From the NCBI GenBank assembly GCA_049322335.1, contig JBMORL010000114.1, positions 1-57,329 on the forward strand: a stretch of DNA of 57,329 nucleotides. Direction: 5' to 3'. Source of the DNA: JBMORL01 sp049322335. GTDB taxonomy: Bacteria > Bacteroidota > Bacteroidia > Flavobacteriales_D > UBA2798. The notes beneath the pieces are model-generated. The model worked only from the letters and a program-made list of their open reading frames with translations, had not been told where the DNA came from and made no database searches. The number at the start of each line of letters is the position of its first letter. Within the stretch, counting starts at the first letter, position 1. The position numbers were made by a program, and so were the translations under genes. Positions 17,407 through 24,937 of this stretch are shown piece after piece.

Positions 17407-18494
17407 AGAATATTAATTTTCAGAGGGGAAAAACAGGCCTGCGGGTATGGGAACAGGATCAGCGGTCGAAAGTGCCGTTTAACTGGGACAGGTTTATATA
17501 CATCATCATTCTTATTGTAGCTCTTTTCTTTTTCCTTCGCTATCTCTACAACAGCATTTTTTATATAGATGCAGACGGGCAGGTGCTTTTTGAAAAAGTA
17601 AATATCATGAACACCGATGATTGCCGCATACTCGAGTTTCATGTAAAAGAAGGACAGGATGTAAAAATTGGCGATTCGCTGTTTACATTTTTTAATGATG
17701 AAGATGCTTTCGGTAATTATGTTTCGGGACAGGGAGGAAATGCTGTTTCGGTAGCTCTGCCCGGACAGGATAATGACTGGCTGGAACGTGAAATTTACAA
17801 CTTGTCAAAAAGCATTTCGGCAGCCGAAGTGAGGTTAAAAGAATCGAAAGAGATGCTGGCGTTCAATCAATCGAAAGTAGAACAGGTTAGAAATGAAGTG
17901 ATACTGGACGTGTTGCCTAAAAGCCATTTGAATGATCTTGAAAATAACATCGAAGGCCTGAAATTTGATATACAAAAACTGGAAAATGAATTAAGTATTT
18001 CGAGAGCTTATCTCGGAAAACTCTATGCCATGAAAAAACCGGTGAATAAGGGAATGGAATTGAACGTTTCCTCCAGCGGAAACGGTGCCGGAGGCGGAGA
18101 TGATACTGGTAAAAAAGTATTTTATTCCCCGCTTGACGGAACCATCACCAAAATCAATTTCCAGCCCTTTGAAGTGGCTATGCGTTCTGAGATAATTCTT
18201 TCTATTCACAAAGCCGAAAACATTTTTATAAAAGGATATTTTGAGCAGGAAGATATGGACAAACTGCATGAAGGCGACCTCGTTCACCTTGAATTTCCTG
18301 ATGGAACAAAAAGCGAAGGTGTTATCCGCAGATTTTATTTTGCTACCAATACTCTTCCTGAAGAATTCCAGAAAAAATACGAACCCACCACGCGTACACT
18401 GGTGGCCGATATTTATCCGCTTGATGAAAATGAACTGGGAAAATGGAAAGCGTTTTATAAAATGAGTGTTCAGATAAGCAAACCCAAATACTGA
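17403..18494 (+). CDS. HlyD-like membrane-fusion protein
   Basis: A 363-residue inner-membrane protein. A short cytoplasmic N-terminus precedes one membrane helix (about residues 29-48, FIYIIILIVALFFFLRYLY). After it come a first half lipoyl/barrel strand (ILEFHVKEGQDVKIGDSLF), a coiled-coil hairpin (about 125-210), a Gly/Ser-rich linker, the second lipoyl half (FYSPLDGTITKI) and a beta-barrel domain (IFIKGYFEQEDMDKLHEGDLVHLEF). This is the layout of HlyD/EmrA-type adaptors and of the Alg44 periplasmic part. It should bridge the synthase in the inner membrane to the TolC-like channel encoded just upstream. The gene starts inside the stop of its neighbour and ends 1 nt before the next gene. 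Confidence 0.8.
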   Translation: MKNINFQRGKTGLRVWEQDQRSKVPFNWDRFIYIIILIVALFFFLRYLYNSIFYIDADGQVLFEKVNIMNTDDCRILEFHVKEGQDVKIGDSLFTFFNDEDAFGNYVSGQGGNAVSVALPGQDNDWLEREIYNLSKSISAAEVRLKESKEMLAFNQSKVEQVRNEVILDVLPKSHLNDLENNIEGLKFDIQKLENELSISRAYLGKLYAMKKPVNKGMELNVSSSGNGAGGGDDTGKKVFYSPLDGTITKINFQPFEVAMRSEIILSIHKAENIFIKGYFEQEDMDKLHEGDLVHLEFPDGTKSEGVIRRFYFATNTLPEEFQKKYEPTTRTLVADIYPLDENELGKWKAFYKMSVQISKPKY

Positions 18495-18495
18495 A

Positions 18496-19929
18496 GTGGA
18501 AAACTATCCAAAAGATCCGATCATCGAAGTAAACGACAACATCGTGGAATACGAAGGTTACCGTTTATTCATTGCTTACAACAGCAGTTCCTTTAAGCTG
18601 GAACAGGCGCTGGTGTTTGATGCAGTGATCATTGAATCGGGCGATATCAATTTCACGCTTCATGTACTGAAAAAAATACGCAGCCACCTCAATCCCGAAT
18701 TTTATCTTAAGCCCATTTTTTTGCTGAAAGGAACAGAAAACCGCGATCCGTTAATAAACAATCTTACTGATGGCGTTATCTACAGCCTCGACCAGGTGAA
18801 AATGCTCATCCCCGTAATGCAGCAGGTATATTTAAAAATTGCCGATCTGAGTTTCACCAAATCGCTTTCATTCGAAGCGCAGATCATTGATAAAATGCTC
18901 AACCTGATGTATACAAGGGATAAAAAAGAAATTACTCCTATCCCCTATTTTCAGTCGGGCATCGGCTATTCCTATCCCGAAATTTCCGTCAATTTTGCCT
19001 ATCGTGACGAATGGCAGGTGCTGGATATTCTTGAAATGGCTGAAAAAGAAGGTTTGTTTGCTTCCGAATATGTTGACCGGATTTATCTCTGCAACAATTG
19101 TAACGGTGGATTTTTGAGTTTTCGTGAAGTTTGTCCCCATTGCGGTTCCACCAACAGTAATTCTGAAGATCTTATTCACCATTTTCCCTGTGCCTATATC
19201 GGCCCAATAAGTGATTTTAAAAATGAAATCGACAGCCAGCTGAATTGCCCCAAATGCAACAAAATACTGAGGCATATTGGCGTTGATTACGACAAACCAT
19301 CCATCATTTACACCTGCAACAAATGCAACAGCAAGTTCCAGGATATCAGCGTAAAGGCCCGGTGCGTTAGTTGCCAGAACGATACCGAAGTGCAATACCT
19401 TATCCCGAAAGAAACACGCATTTACCGGATGACAAAAAAGGGAGAAACCGCTGCCGTTTCGGGTTATGTTTCCACTGCAAAAGATATTGAGGACTTTATC
19501 GGTACAGTGAAAATAGACACATTTAAAGTGATGATTAAGTACGAAATTGAGCGGCTTAAACAAACCGATTATACCAGCAATGTGGCTTCCGTATACCTGA
19601 AAAATGCCGGGGAACTTTATTCGATGATAGGAAGCAGTTCGCAACGGGCACTGTTAAAAGACCTGGTGGATATCATACGCAGAAACATCCGTTCTTCCGA
19701 TCTCATCACTTTTCAGAATGCGAATACTGTTTTGCTTTCGCTGAATGAAATACCAACCAAAGTAGCAGATAATATCGTAAAAGAGATTATTGCCATTATT
19801 GCCAGGCTGGTGAGCAAAAACTTTAAGAATTTTGAAGTCGATATCCGGTACAAAGTGCAACCACTCAACACCAAACTTTCTCACGAACTGCAGATCCAGC
19901 AACTTACCAAAGATTTTGATGAAGAATGA
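18496..19929 (+). CDS. TackOD1-like zinc-domain regulator with degenerate receiver and degenerate GGDEF domain
   Basis: A 477-residue soluble protein starting at GTG, 1 nt after the preceding stop. Residues about 20-120 look like a receiver domain whose usual phospho-aspartate position is a glutamate (FDAVIIES, E47). Residues about 160-300 hold Cys pairs C199/C202, C213/C216, C251/C254, C274/C277 and C290/C293 in zinc-ribbon spacing, with a HHFPCAYIGP segment, matching the TackOD1 output-domain pattern. Residues about 335-460 have GGDEF-like secondary structure (LLKDLVDIIRRNIRSSDLIT) but carry QNANTV where GG(D/E)EF belongs, so cyclase activity is not expected. I infer a regulator of the glycosyltransferase encoded next, with which it overlaps by 4 nt. 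The TackOD1 assignment is from memory of the Cys pattern. Confidence 0.65.
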   Translation: MENYPKDPIIEVNDNIVEYEGYRLFIAYNSSSFKLEQALVFDAVIIESGDINFTLHVLKKIRSHLNPEFYLKPIFLLKGTENRDPLINNLTDGVIYSLDQVKMLIPVMQQVYLKIADLSFTKSLSFEAQIIDKMLNLMYTRDKKEITPIPYFQSGIGYSYPEISVNFAYRDEWQVLDILEMAEKEGLFASEYVDRIYLCNNCNGGFLSFREVCPHCGSTNSNSEDLIHHFPCAYIGPISDFKNEIDSQLNCPKCNKILRHIGVDYDKPSIIYTCNKCNSKFQDISVKARCVSCQNDTEVQYLIPKETRIYRMTKKGETAAVSGYVSTAKDIEDFIGTVKIDTFKVMIKYEIERLKQTDYTSNVASVYLKNAGELYSMIGSSSQRALLKDLVDIIRRNIRSSDLITFQNANTVLLSLNEIPTKVADNIVKEIIAIIARLVSKNFKNFEVDIRYKVQPLNTKLSHELQIQQLTKDFDEE

Positions 19930-21236
19930 TCACATTCTTTGACGACTTTTATTCCTACATCTCCACAGTCGGCTACTGGAAACTGATGCGTATTTTCTGG
20001 TTTTATTTTTTGTTTGAGTTTTTCCGATACATTTTTATTGAATCACTGGCGCTCTTTTCCTGGAAATTCAAAGAATGGGTGCAACGAAAACAAAAAGCTG
20101 AAGCCCGCAAACTGTTATGGGACGAAAATCCCCTTGTTTCCATCATCGTTCCCGGAAAAAACGAAGGAAAACACATTTTTAAACTGGCTAAATCACTGAA
20201 TGAACAAACCTACCGCAACTATGAATTAATTATTATAGACGATGGATCGGATGATAATACAAGGGAAATATGCAATAACCTGAAAAAAAACGGGCTCATT
20301 ACATTGTTTCTCCGCAATGAAGTCCGTGGCGGAAAAGCCTCCGCTGCCAATCTCGGCCTTCGGTTTGCGCGCGGGAAATATATTATTCACCTCGATGCCG
20401 ATTGCTCTTACGACAGGGATGCGATTGAAAATATTCTTGTTCCGTTTTATTTTGATAAACGTATCGGTGCCATCGGGGGAAATGTGCAGGTGAGAAATTA
20501 TCGCTATAGTCTCGCTGCTACTTTACAGGCAGTGGAATATACCGATACCATTTCCGTTGGAAGAATCGTTACCAGCCACCTGGGAATTTATCGTGTGATT
20601 TCAGGAGCATTTGGCGCTTTCAGAAAAGATGCACTGGAACGAATCGGAGGTTGGGATATCGGCCCCGGGCTGGATGGCGATATTACCGTGAAAATAAGAA
20701 AACTCGGATATAAAATTCATTTCGAACCGATGGCGGTTTGTCAAACCAATGTTCCGGTAAAATTCCGTAACCTGGTAAAGCAACGATTGCGCTGGGATAA
20801 ATCGCTTATCCGCTTCCGCCTTCGCAAGCATCGTGATGTCTTTCTTCCCAGCAAATCTTTTAAACTCGGAAATTTTGTTTCCTTTGCCGAAAATATTACC
20901 TATAACCTTGTATTGAATATTTTCTGGTACGGCTATATTTTCGACATGCTGTTCAACTACTCCACACAGATCAAATACATTATCGTACTGAATTTTTTCC
21001 TGTATACCGTAAACAATTATTTCAAATTCATTTTCTTTTCATTGTTCCGTGAAAGAAAAAATGCACCGGTATATTATTTTCTGCCTTACATCCCGCTGAT
21101 GGTTTTTTATTTCGGTTACTTTCTTCGCATCGTGCGCTCAGTGGCGTATGTACAGGAAATTTTCTTCAAAGCTTCTTATAAAGATCCCTGGAACCCGCCA
21201 AAAACCTCGAAACATGCAAAAGAAATGCGGTTGTAG
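19926..21236 (+). CDS. Processive family-2 glycosyltransferase (PgaC/BcsA/HasA-like)
   Basis: A 436-residue inner-membrane polysaccharide synthase. It has N-terminal membrane helices (about 10-45), a GT-A catalytic domain with SIIVPGKNEG, IIDDGSDD (D105), the metal-binding DADCSYD (D157/D159), SGAFGAFRKDALERIGGWD, an acceptor-side GLDGD motif and QRLRW (286-290, the QxxRW motif of processive beta-glycosyltransferases), then four or more C-terminal helices. The sugar cannot be read from sequence; poly-beta-N-acetylglucosamine-like or other beta-linked homopolymers are the natural guesses. It is the last gene of the four-gene operon, overlapping the regulator by 4 nt. There is no PgaD or BcsB partner and no PilZ domain. 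Confidence 0.85.
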   Translation: MITFFDDFYSYISTVGYWKLMRIFWFYFLFEFFRYIFIESLALFSWKFKEWVQRKQKAEARKLLWDENPLVSIIVPGKNEGKHIFKLAKSLNEQTYRNYELIIIDDGSDDNTREICNNLKKNGLITLFLRNEVRGGKASAANLGLRFARGKYIIHLDADCSYDRDAIENILVPFYFDKRIGAIGGNVQVRNYRYSLAATLQAVEYTDTISVGRIVTSHLGIYRVISGAFGAFRKDALERIGGWDIGPGLDGDITVKIRKLGYKIHFEPMAVCQTNVPVKFRNLVKQRLRWDKSLIRFRLRKHRDVFLPSKSFKLGNFVSFAENITYNLVLNIFWYGYIFDMLFNYSTQIKYIIVLNFFLYTVNNYFKFIFFSLFRERKNAPVYYFLPYIPLMVFYFGYFLRIVRSVAYVQEIFFKASYKDPWNPPKTSKHAKEMRL

Positions 21237-21299
21237 AAATTTGAGATTTAAGATTCGATATTTTATGCGGTTATTAAATTATTGGTTATGGTTCTGAGA

Positions 21300-21348
21300 G
21301 GGTGGGTCGCTACCCGCCCGCACCGGCAAACCCAAAATTTTGAGTTTG
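21300..21348. repeat. Hairpin plus palindrome between operon end and small gene
   Basis: A stem GGGTGGGT / ACCCGCCC (21300-21307 and 21312-21319, 4-nt loop, one G-T pair) is followed by an interrupted palindrome CAAAC-N2-AAAATTTT-N2-GTTTG (21327-21348). There is no T-run directly after the first stem, so intrinsic termination is uncertain. Confidence 0.4.
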
Positions 21349-21380
21349 TTTACTGATTATTTTATAAATTAGTTCCTGAA

Positions 21381-21635
21381 ATGTACACCAAAAACCAATT
21401 CAACCGGCTGAAACTCGCAAAACGTTATGAAGTGCTGACGGAAGAAGGGCGTTTTGTAGCCTCACGTTTTTTTGAGAGTTTTAATGTACATCTTTTTGCT
21501 ATGGACGGATTTTATGTGGAAATGTGGCAGCGGATATCGATGAACCAGGTAGTGTATATTGAAGTAGTGAACAATGATGAAACCCTTAAGCTTTATATCG
21601 ACAATATCGACCTGAAAAAAGATCTCGGGCTTTAG
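21381..21635 (+). CDS. Small hypothetical protein
   Basis: An 84-residue soluble protein without signal peptide or membrane segment. It is predicted to be alpha/beta: an N-terminal basic stretch (NQFNRLKLAKRYEVL), then strands (VHLFAMDGFYVEMW, VVYIEVVN) and a closing helix. I do not recognise the family, but the composition and clean ATG start look like a real conserved gene. It lies 145 nt after the glycosyltransferase on the same strand and overlaps the convergent porQ gene by 4 nt at the stop codons. Confidence 0.5.
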   Translation: MYTKNQFNRLKLAKRYEVLTEEGRFVASRFFESFNVHLFAMDGFYVEMWQRISMNQVVYIEVVNNDETLKLYIDNIDLKKDLGL

Positions 21636-22672
21636 TTTTTAAACTGGTCCAAATTCACCGCCACGGTAATATGATTGGATTTGGCAGCAAGGTGATAGGA
21701 AGATAAAGCGTAATTGATCTGGATTTTTTTGATTTTTATTCCTGCACCAAATGAAAAGCCTACCATGCCGGGTTTTTCGGAATACGATAGTTCTGCCCTT
21801 CTGCGAAAATTAAATCCTCCGCCAACGGTAAAGTTTTTTGTTACCAGTTCTGTTCCAATCACCACATGTCTGAACATTTTATTAAAAAATCCGGGGGCAG
21901 GAACAGGAATTTCATCACCGGTAGCCGGGTCTATTTCCGGTTGAATCGTTGGATCAACATAGGAAAGATCCCATTTTTGCAGGTTTTCTATTCCAAGTGA
22001 AAAACGAAAAGGAGCATGTTTCAGTTTTTGCGAAACACCGGCCTGTACCTCAAAAGGAAGTTTTTCACGGTTGCTGTCGGTATAACTTTGTAACTGAAAT
22101 CCAAAATTTTTTAGCAGTGCCGAAGCAGTAAAACCAATATCAGGGCGATGATACGTAGCACCAACATCCAACGCTAATCCCCATGCAAAATATTGCCAGT
22201 AACTCGAATAAAGCGTTTTTAAATTGACACCAACCGAAAAACTGGTATCAATCTGACGCGCGTAGCCTAATGTAAGCGTATAGTCGCTGCAGGTAAACTC
22301 GTTGATGATTTCGCCATTATCTGTAGTTTCAAGAAATTTTCCATAGTTGAGATAAGATACAGAAGCCGAAAAAGTGCCGATAGAATCATAATGCCGGGCA
22401 TAATTCACAAACCCGAAATTGATATCTGAAAAATAATTGACATAGCTTGATGAAACGGTATTATGCATGGATTTATTCAACAAAGCCGGGTTATACATTC
22501 CCAGCGAAAGATCGTTGTCTTTTACCGATATCAGGTTTCCCCCTACCGATGCCACGCGGGCCGAACTTACCACATTTAAAAAGGCAAATGTATTATCACC
22601 ACCCGTTTGGCTATAACCCAATTGACTGAAAGCCAATAGAAAAACTCCTGCTAAACCATGCTTCATGCACAT
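21632..22672 (-). CDS. porQ: Type IX secretion system protein PorQ
   Basis: A 346-residue outer-membrane beta-barrel protein of the PorQ/UPF0164 group. The signal peptide (MKHGLAGVFLLAFSQLGYSQ, if the second ATG at 22666 is used) is followed by the family hallmark FLNVVSSARVASVGGNL and DLSLGMYNPALLN. Alternating amphipathic strands run to the end, where the last strand NHITVAVNLDQFKN closes the barrel. PorQ belongs to the PorU-PorV-PorQ-PorZ attachment complex that processes and anchors T9SS cargo at the cell surface. This fits the four T9SS cargo genes in the window (3911, 5220, 8325, 48520). The gene stands alone; no other T9SS core gene is nearby. Confidence 0.85.
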   Translation of the reverse strand: MCMKHGLAGVFLLAFSQLGYSQTGGDNTFAFLNVVSSARVASVGGNLISVKDNDLSLGMYNPALLNKSMHNTVSSSYVNYFSDINFGFVNYARHYDSIGTFSASVSYLNYGKFLETTDNGEIINEFTCSDYTLTLGYARQIDTSFSVGVNLKTLYSSYWQYFAWGLALDVGATYHRPDIGFTASALLKNFGFQLQSYTDSNREKLPFEVQAGVSQKLKHAPFRFSLGIENLQKWDLSYVDPTIQPEIDPATGDEIPVPAPGFFNKMFRHVVIGTELVTKNFTVGGGFNFRRRAELSYSEKPGMVGFSFGAGIKIKKIQINYALSSYHLAAKSNHITVAVNLDQFKN

Positions 22673-22740
22673 ATTGAACGCAAGGTAATGAAAGTTATTG
22701 TTTTTGAAGTTGAGGATGAAACGTAAATAAGTTACTCACT

Positions 22741-23058
22741 CATCTCCTCTTGCCTTCAGTTTCTTTTGAAAAAGGAATAGAGTTATTAAGGTTTTAAGAT
22801 ATGGAGGGAATTCAAACTGCCGGCTGCTTCCTGCCACTGCCGCTTCTCCCAATAAAAATCGGCTTCCCCATTCAACCTTTTTGCTATTCCCCTTTTACCT
22901 CATCTCTCTTGCCTTCAGTTTCTTTTGAAAAAGGAATAGAGTTATTAAGGTTTTAAGATATGGAGGGAATTCAAACTGCCGGCTGCTTCCTGCCACTGCC
23001 GCTTCTCCCAATAAAAATCGGCTTCCCATTCAACCTTTTTGCGATTCCCCTTTTACCT
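22741..23058. repeat. Tandem duplication, two ~160-bp copies
   Basis: Copy 1 is 22741-22900 and copy 2 is 22901-23058, directly adjacent. They differ by one deleted base near the start (CTCCTC versus CTCTC), one deleted C in CCCCA and one T-to-G change near the end. A further short run resembling the ends (CATCCCTTTTACCT) follows at 23059. There is no ORF and there are no terminal inverted repeats. Near-identity implies a recent duplication. Confidence 0.9.
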
Positions 23059-23170
23059 CATCCCTTTTACCTCTAACCTAATTCTTCCAAACATTTCCTT
23101 TCCCCGGCTGTTATATATCAGAAATCCACGAATAAAACGAAAACCGTATATCAACAACATTCAAAAAGTT

Positions 23171-23178
23171 TATTTTTG
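23171..23178 (+). promoter_or_regulatory. Putative -7 promoter box (TATTTTTG) of trxB
   Basis: An exact TAnnTTTG match ends 18 nt before the trxB ATG, the same distance as in front of the polysaccharide operon. It overlaps a TTG that could be misread as the start codon. Confidence 0.45.
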
Positions 23179-23196
23179 ACGCAAATAACAGAGAAA

Positions 23197-24141
23197 ATGA
23201 GTGAACAGAACGAACATGTACAATGCCTCATCATCGGATCGGGCCCCGCAGGATATACCGCTGCTATTTATGCCGCAAGAGCTGATCTGAAACCCGTCAT
23301 GTACCAGGGTTTGCAACCGGGCGGACAATTAACCATCACTACCGAAGTAGAAAATTATCCCGGCTACCCCGAAGGCGTACAAGGGCCTGAAATGATGATC
23401 GACTTTCAAAAACAGGCTGAACGTTTTGGAACAGATATCCGTTTCGGACTTGCTACCAAAGTTGATTTTACCGGGCCGGTGCATAAAGTGTGGATTGATG
23501 ATTCTAAATTAATTACGGCAGATACAATAATCATTGCCACAGGCGCCTCTGCCAAATGGCTGGGGCTGGAATCCGAACAACGCCTTAACGGATTCGGAGT
23601 TTCTGCCTGTGCGGTTTGCGATGGTTATTTTTTCCGCGGGCAGGATGTGGTGATTGTGGGTGCGGGTGATACTGCTGCAGAAGAAGCTACTTATCTCGCC
23701 AAATTATGTACAAGTGTAAAAATGCTTGTACGTTCAGACCAGATGCGCGCTTCAAAAGCCATGCAACACCGGGTGATGAATACTCCCAATCTTGAAGTTT
23801 TATTCAATACCGATACTGTAGAAGTTTTGGGAGATAAAGGCGTAGAAGCAGTGAGAGTAAAAAACAACAAAACCGGTGAAGTAAAAGACCTGAAAGCCAC
23901 CGGTTTTTTCGTTGCCATCGGCCATAAACCCAATACCGATATTTTTAAAGGATGGATTGACATGGACGAAACCGGGTATCTGAAAGTAATTCCGGGAACA
24001 TCAAAAACTAACGTAGCTGGCGTATTCGCAGCAGGCGATTGTGCCGATAAAGTTTACCGCCAGGCCGTGTCAGCTGCAGGAACCGGATGCATGGCCGCAC
24101 TGGATGCAGAAAGATATTTAGCTTCGGTGGGAGTGCATTAG
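23197..24141 (+). CDS. trxB: Thioredoxin-disulfide reductase
   Basis: A 314-residue NADPH- and FAD-dependent enzyme that reduces thioredoxin in the cytosol. Visible are the FAD-binding GSGPAG near residue 14, the redox-active pair C138-A-V-C141 followed by DGYFF, the NADPH-binding GAGDTAAEEA, and the C-terminal FAD motif GVFAAGDCAD. Length is normal for low-molecular-weight TrxB. The ATG at 23197 (MSEQNEH) is preferred over an in-frame TTG 21 nt upstream, because the TTG lies inside a promoter-like box. With the peroxiredoxins at 31859 and 44665 it provides thiol-based peroxide defence. A G-run array follows the stop codon. Confidence 0.95.
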   Translation: MSEQNEHVQCLIIGSGPAGYTAAIYAARADLKPVMYQGLQPGGQLTITTEVENYPGYPEGVQGPEMMIDFQKQAERFGTDIRFGLATKVDFTGPVHKVWIDDSKLITADTIIIATGASAKWLGLESEQRLNGFGVSACAVCDGYFFRGQDVVIVGAGDTAAEEATYLAKLCTSVKMLVRSDQMRASKAMQHRVMNTPNLEVLFNTDTVEVLGDKGVEAVRVKNNKTGEVKDLKATGFFVAIGHKPNTDIFKGWIDMDETGYLKVIPGTSKTNVAGVFAAGDCADKVYRQAVSAAGTGCMAALDAERYLASVGVH

Positions 24142-24144
24142 GAA

Positions 24145-24206
24145 GGGACAAGGGGGACAAAAGGGACAGGGGACAAAGGGGACAAAAGGGACAGGGGACA
24201 AAAGGG
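24145..24206 (+). repeat. G-run tandem array, potential G-quadruplex
   Basis: Eight runs of three to five G (24145, 24152, 24163, 24169, 24178, 24188, 24194, 24204), separated by ACAA, ACAAAA or ACA, begin 4 nt after the trxB stop. The pattern meets the G3+N1-7 rule on the plus strand. It would lie in the trxB 3' untranslated RNA. Confidence 0.75.
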
Positions 24207-24258
24207 ACAAGAAGGTTAAACGGCTTATTGAAAGTGGTTTGTAAAGAAAAATAAAAAG

Positions 24259-24909
24259 ATGAAAAAACTACTTTTACTTTTATTTCTTTTCCCGTTTTTT
24301 TCTGTAGCTAAAACCCAGGTTGACACCAATAAAATATCTCATTACACCGAATTTCAATTTAATTTTCTAAGTCTTAATTCAGATTCTTTTTTTTCTCATT
24401 CAGGACATTCTGAATTTGATTTGTTTTTAGCTTCCGGAATGAAATTTAATTTGTATTTCGGAAAATCAAAAGGGTTTGGATATAGCTCTTCCCGCACTTC
24501 TTTTTTTGGATGGCATAAATGTCCGAATCAAATACGATTTTCGTTTTTCTACGACTGGAAAAATGAAAAAGGGAAAAATGATATTTCAAATTTTGAAATT
24601 TCTAAAATCCGTAACCTGAATGTTGGTATCGGTTATGAAAGAGACTTATTTATGCATTTTATGCTGATCTCTTTTAAGACCGACCTGAAATTCTATAATG
24701 ATACTTATCAAAATGAATTTACAGGCCAATTAACCGGAAAAGGATTGGGGATTGAACCAGCCCTTTGTTTCAGGAAACCTGTGAGGGAAAGATTTTCGAT
24801 ATCTTTTGAGTGTTTTTATGGATTCCGATGGCTGGAAAATAATTCTATCTATTCCTATTCTCCCCAACAATTCGGCATCAGAGCTTTTGCAGGCATAATT
24901 TTAAAATAA
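24259..24909 (+). CDS. Hypothetical exported protein, probable outer-membrane beta-barrel
   Basis: A 216-residue protein with a signal peptide (MKKLLLLLFLFPFFSVAKTQ) and alternating aromatic strands (TEFQFNFLSL, FDLFLASGMKFNLYFG, RFSFFYDWKNE, LNVGIGYERDLFMHFML, RFSISFECFYGFRWL) ending in GIRAFAGIILK. This pattern is typical of small outer-membrane barrels. The base composition is more AT-rich than in trxB. I cannot name a family. It stands 117 nt after trxB and 28 nt before the end of the convergent WD40 gene. Confidence 0.55.
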   Translation: MKKLLLLLFLFPFFSVAKTQVDTNKISHYTEFQFNFLSLNSDSFFSHSGHSEFDLFLASGMKFNLYFGKSKGFGYSSSRTSFFGWHKCPNQIRFSFFYDWKNEKGKNDISNFEISKIRNLNVGIGYERDLFMHFMLISFKTDLKFYNDTYQNEFTGQLTGKGLGIEPALCFRKPVRERFSISFECFYGFRWLENNSIYSYSPQQFGIRAFAGIILK

Positions 24910-24937
24910 ACACACCTGACACCTCTTGCCTTTTCCC

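Larger units (their letters stand above)
22673..23196. other. Intergenic region with a tandem duplication
   Basis: 524 nt between the divergent porQ and trxB genes. Most of it is the two-copy repeat listed separately. The rest holds the trxB promoter box and low-complexity CTC/CCT-rich sequence. No coding frame is convincing. Confidence 0.7.

Noticed and set aside
18868..19644. 258-codon open frame on the minus strand
   Set aside because: It lies entirely inside the TackOD1-like gene, which has clear zinc-ribbon motifs in the plus frame; the minus product shows no recognisable domain.
18496..19929. Active diguanylate cyclase
   Set aside because: The GG(D/E)EF active-site segment is replaced by QNANTV and no metal-binding acidic pair is retained at that point.
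22741..23058. Insertion sequence
   Set aside because: No transposase frame, no terminal inverted repeats and no target-site duplication; it is a simple tandem duplication.
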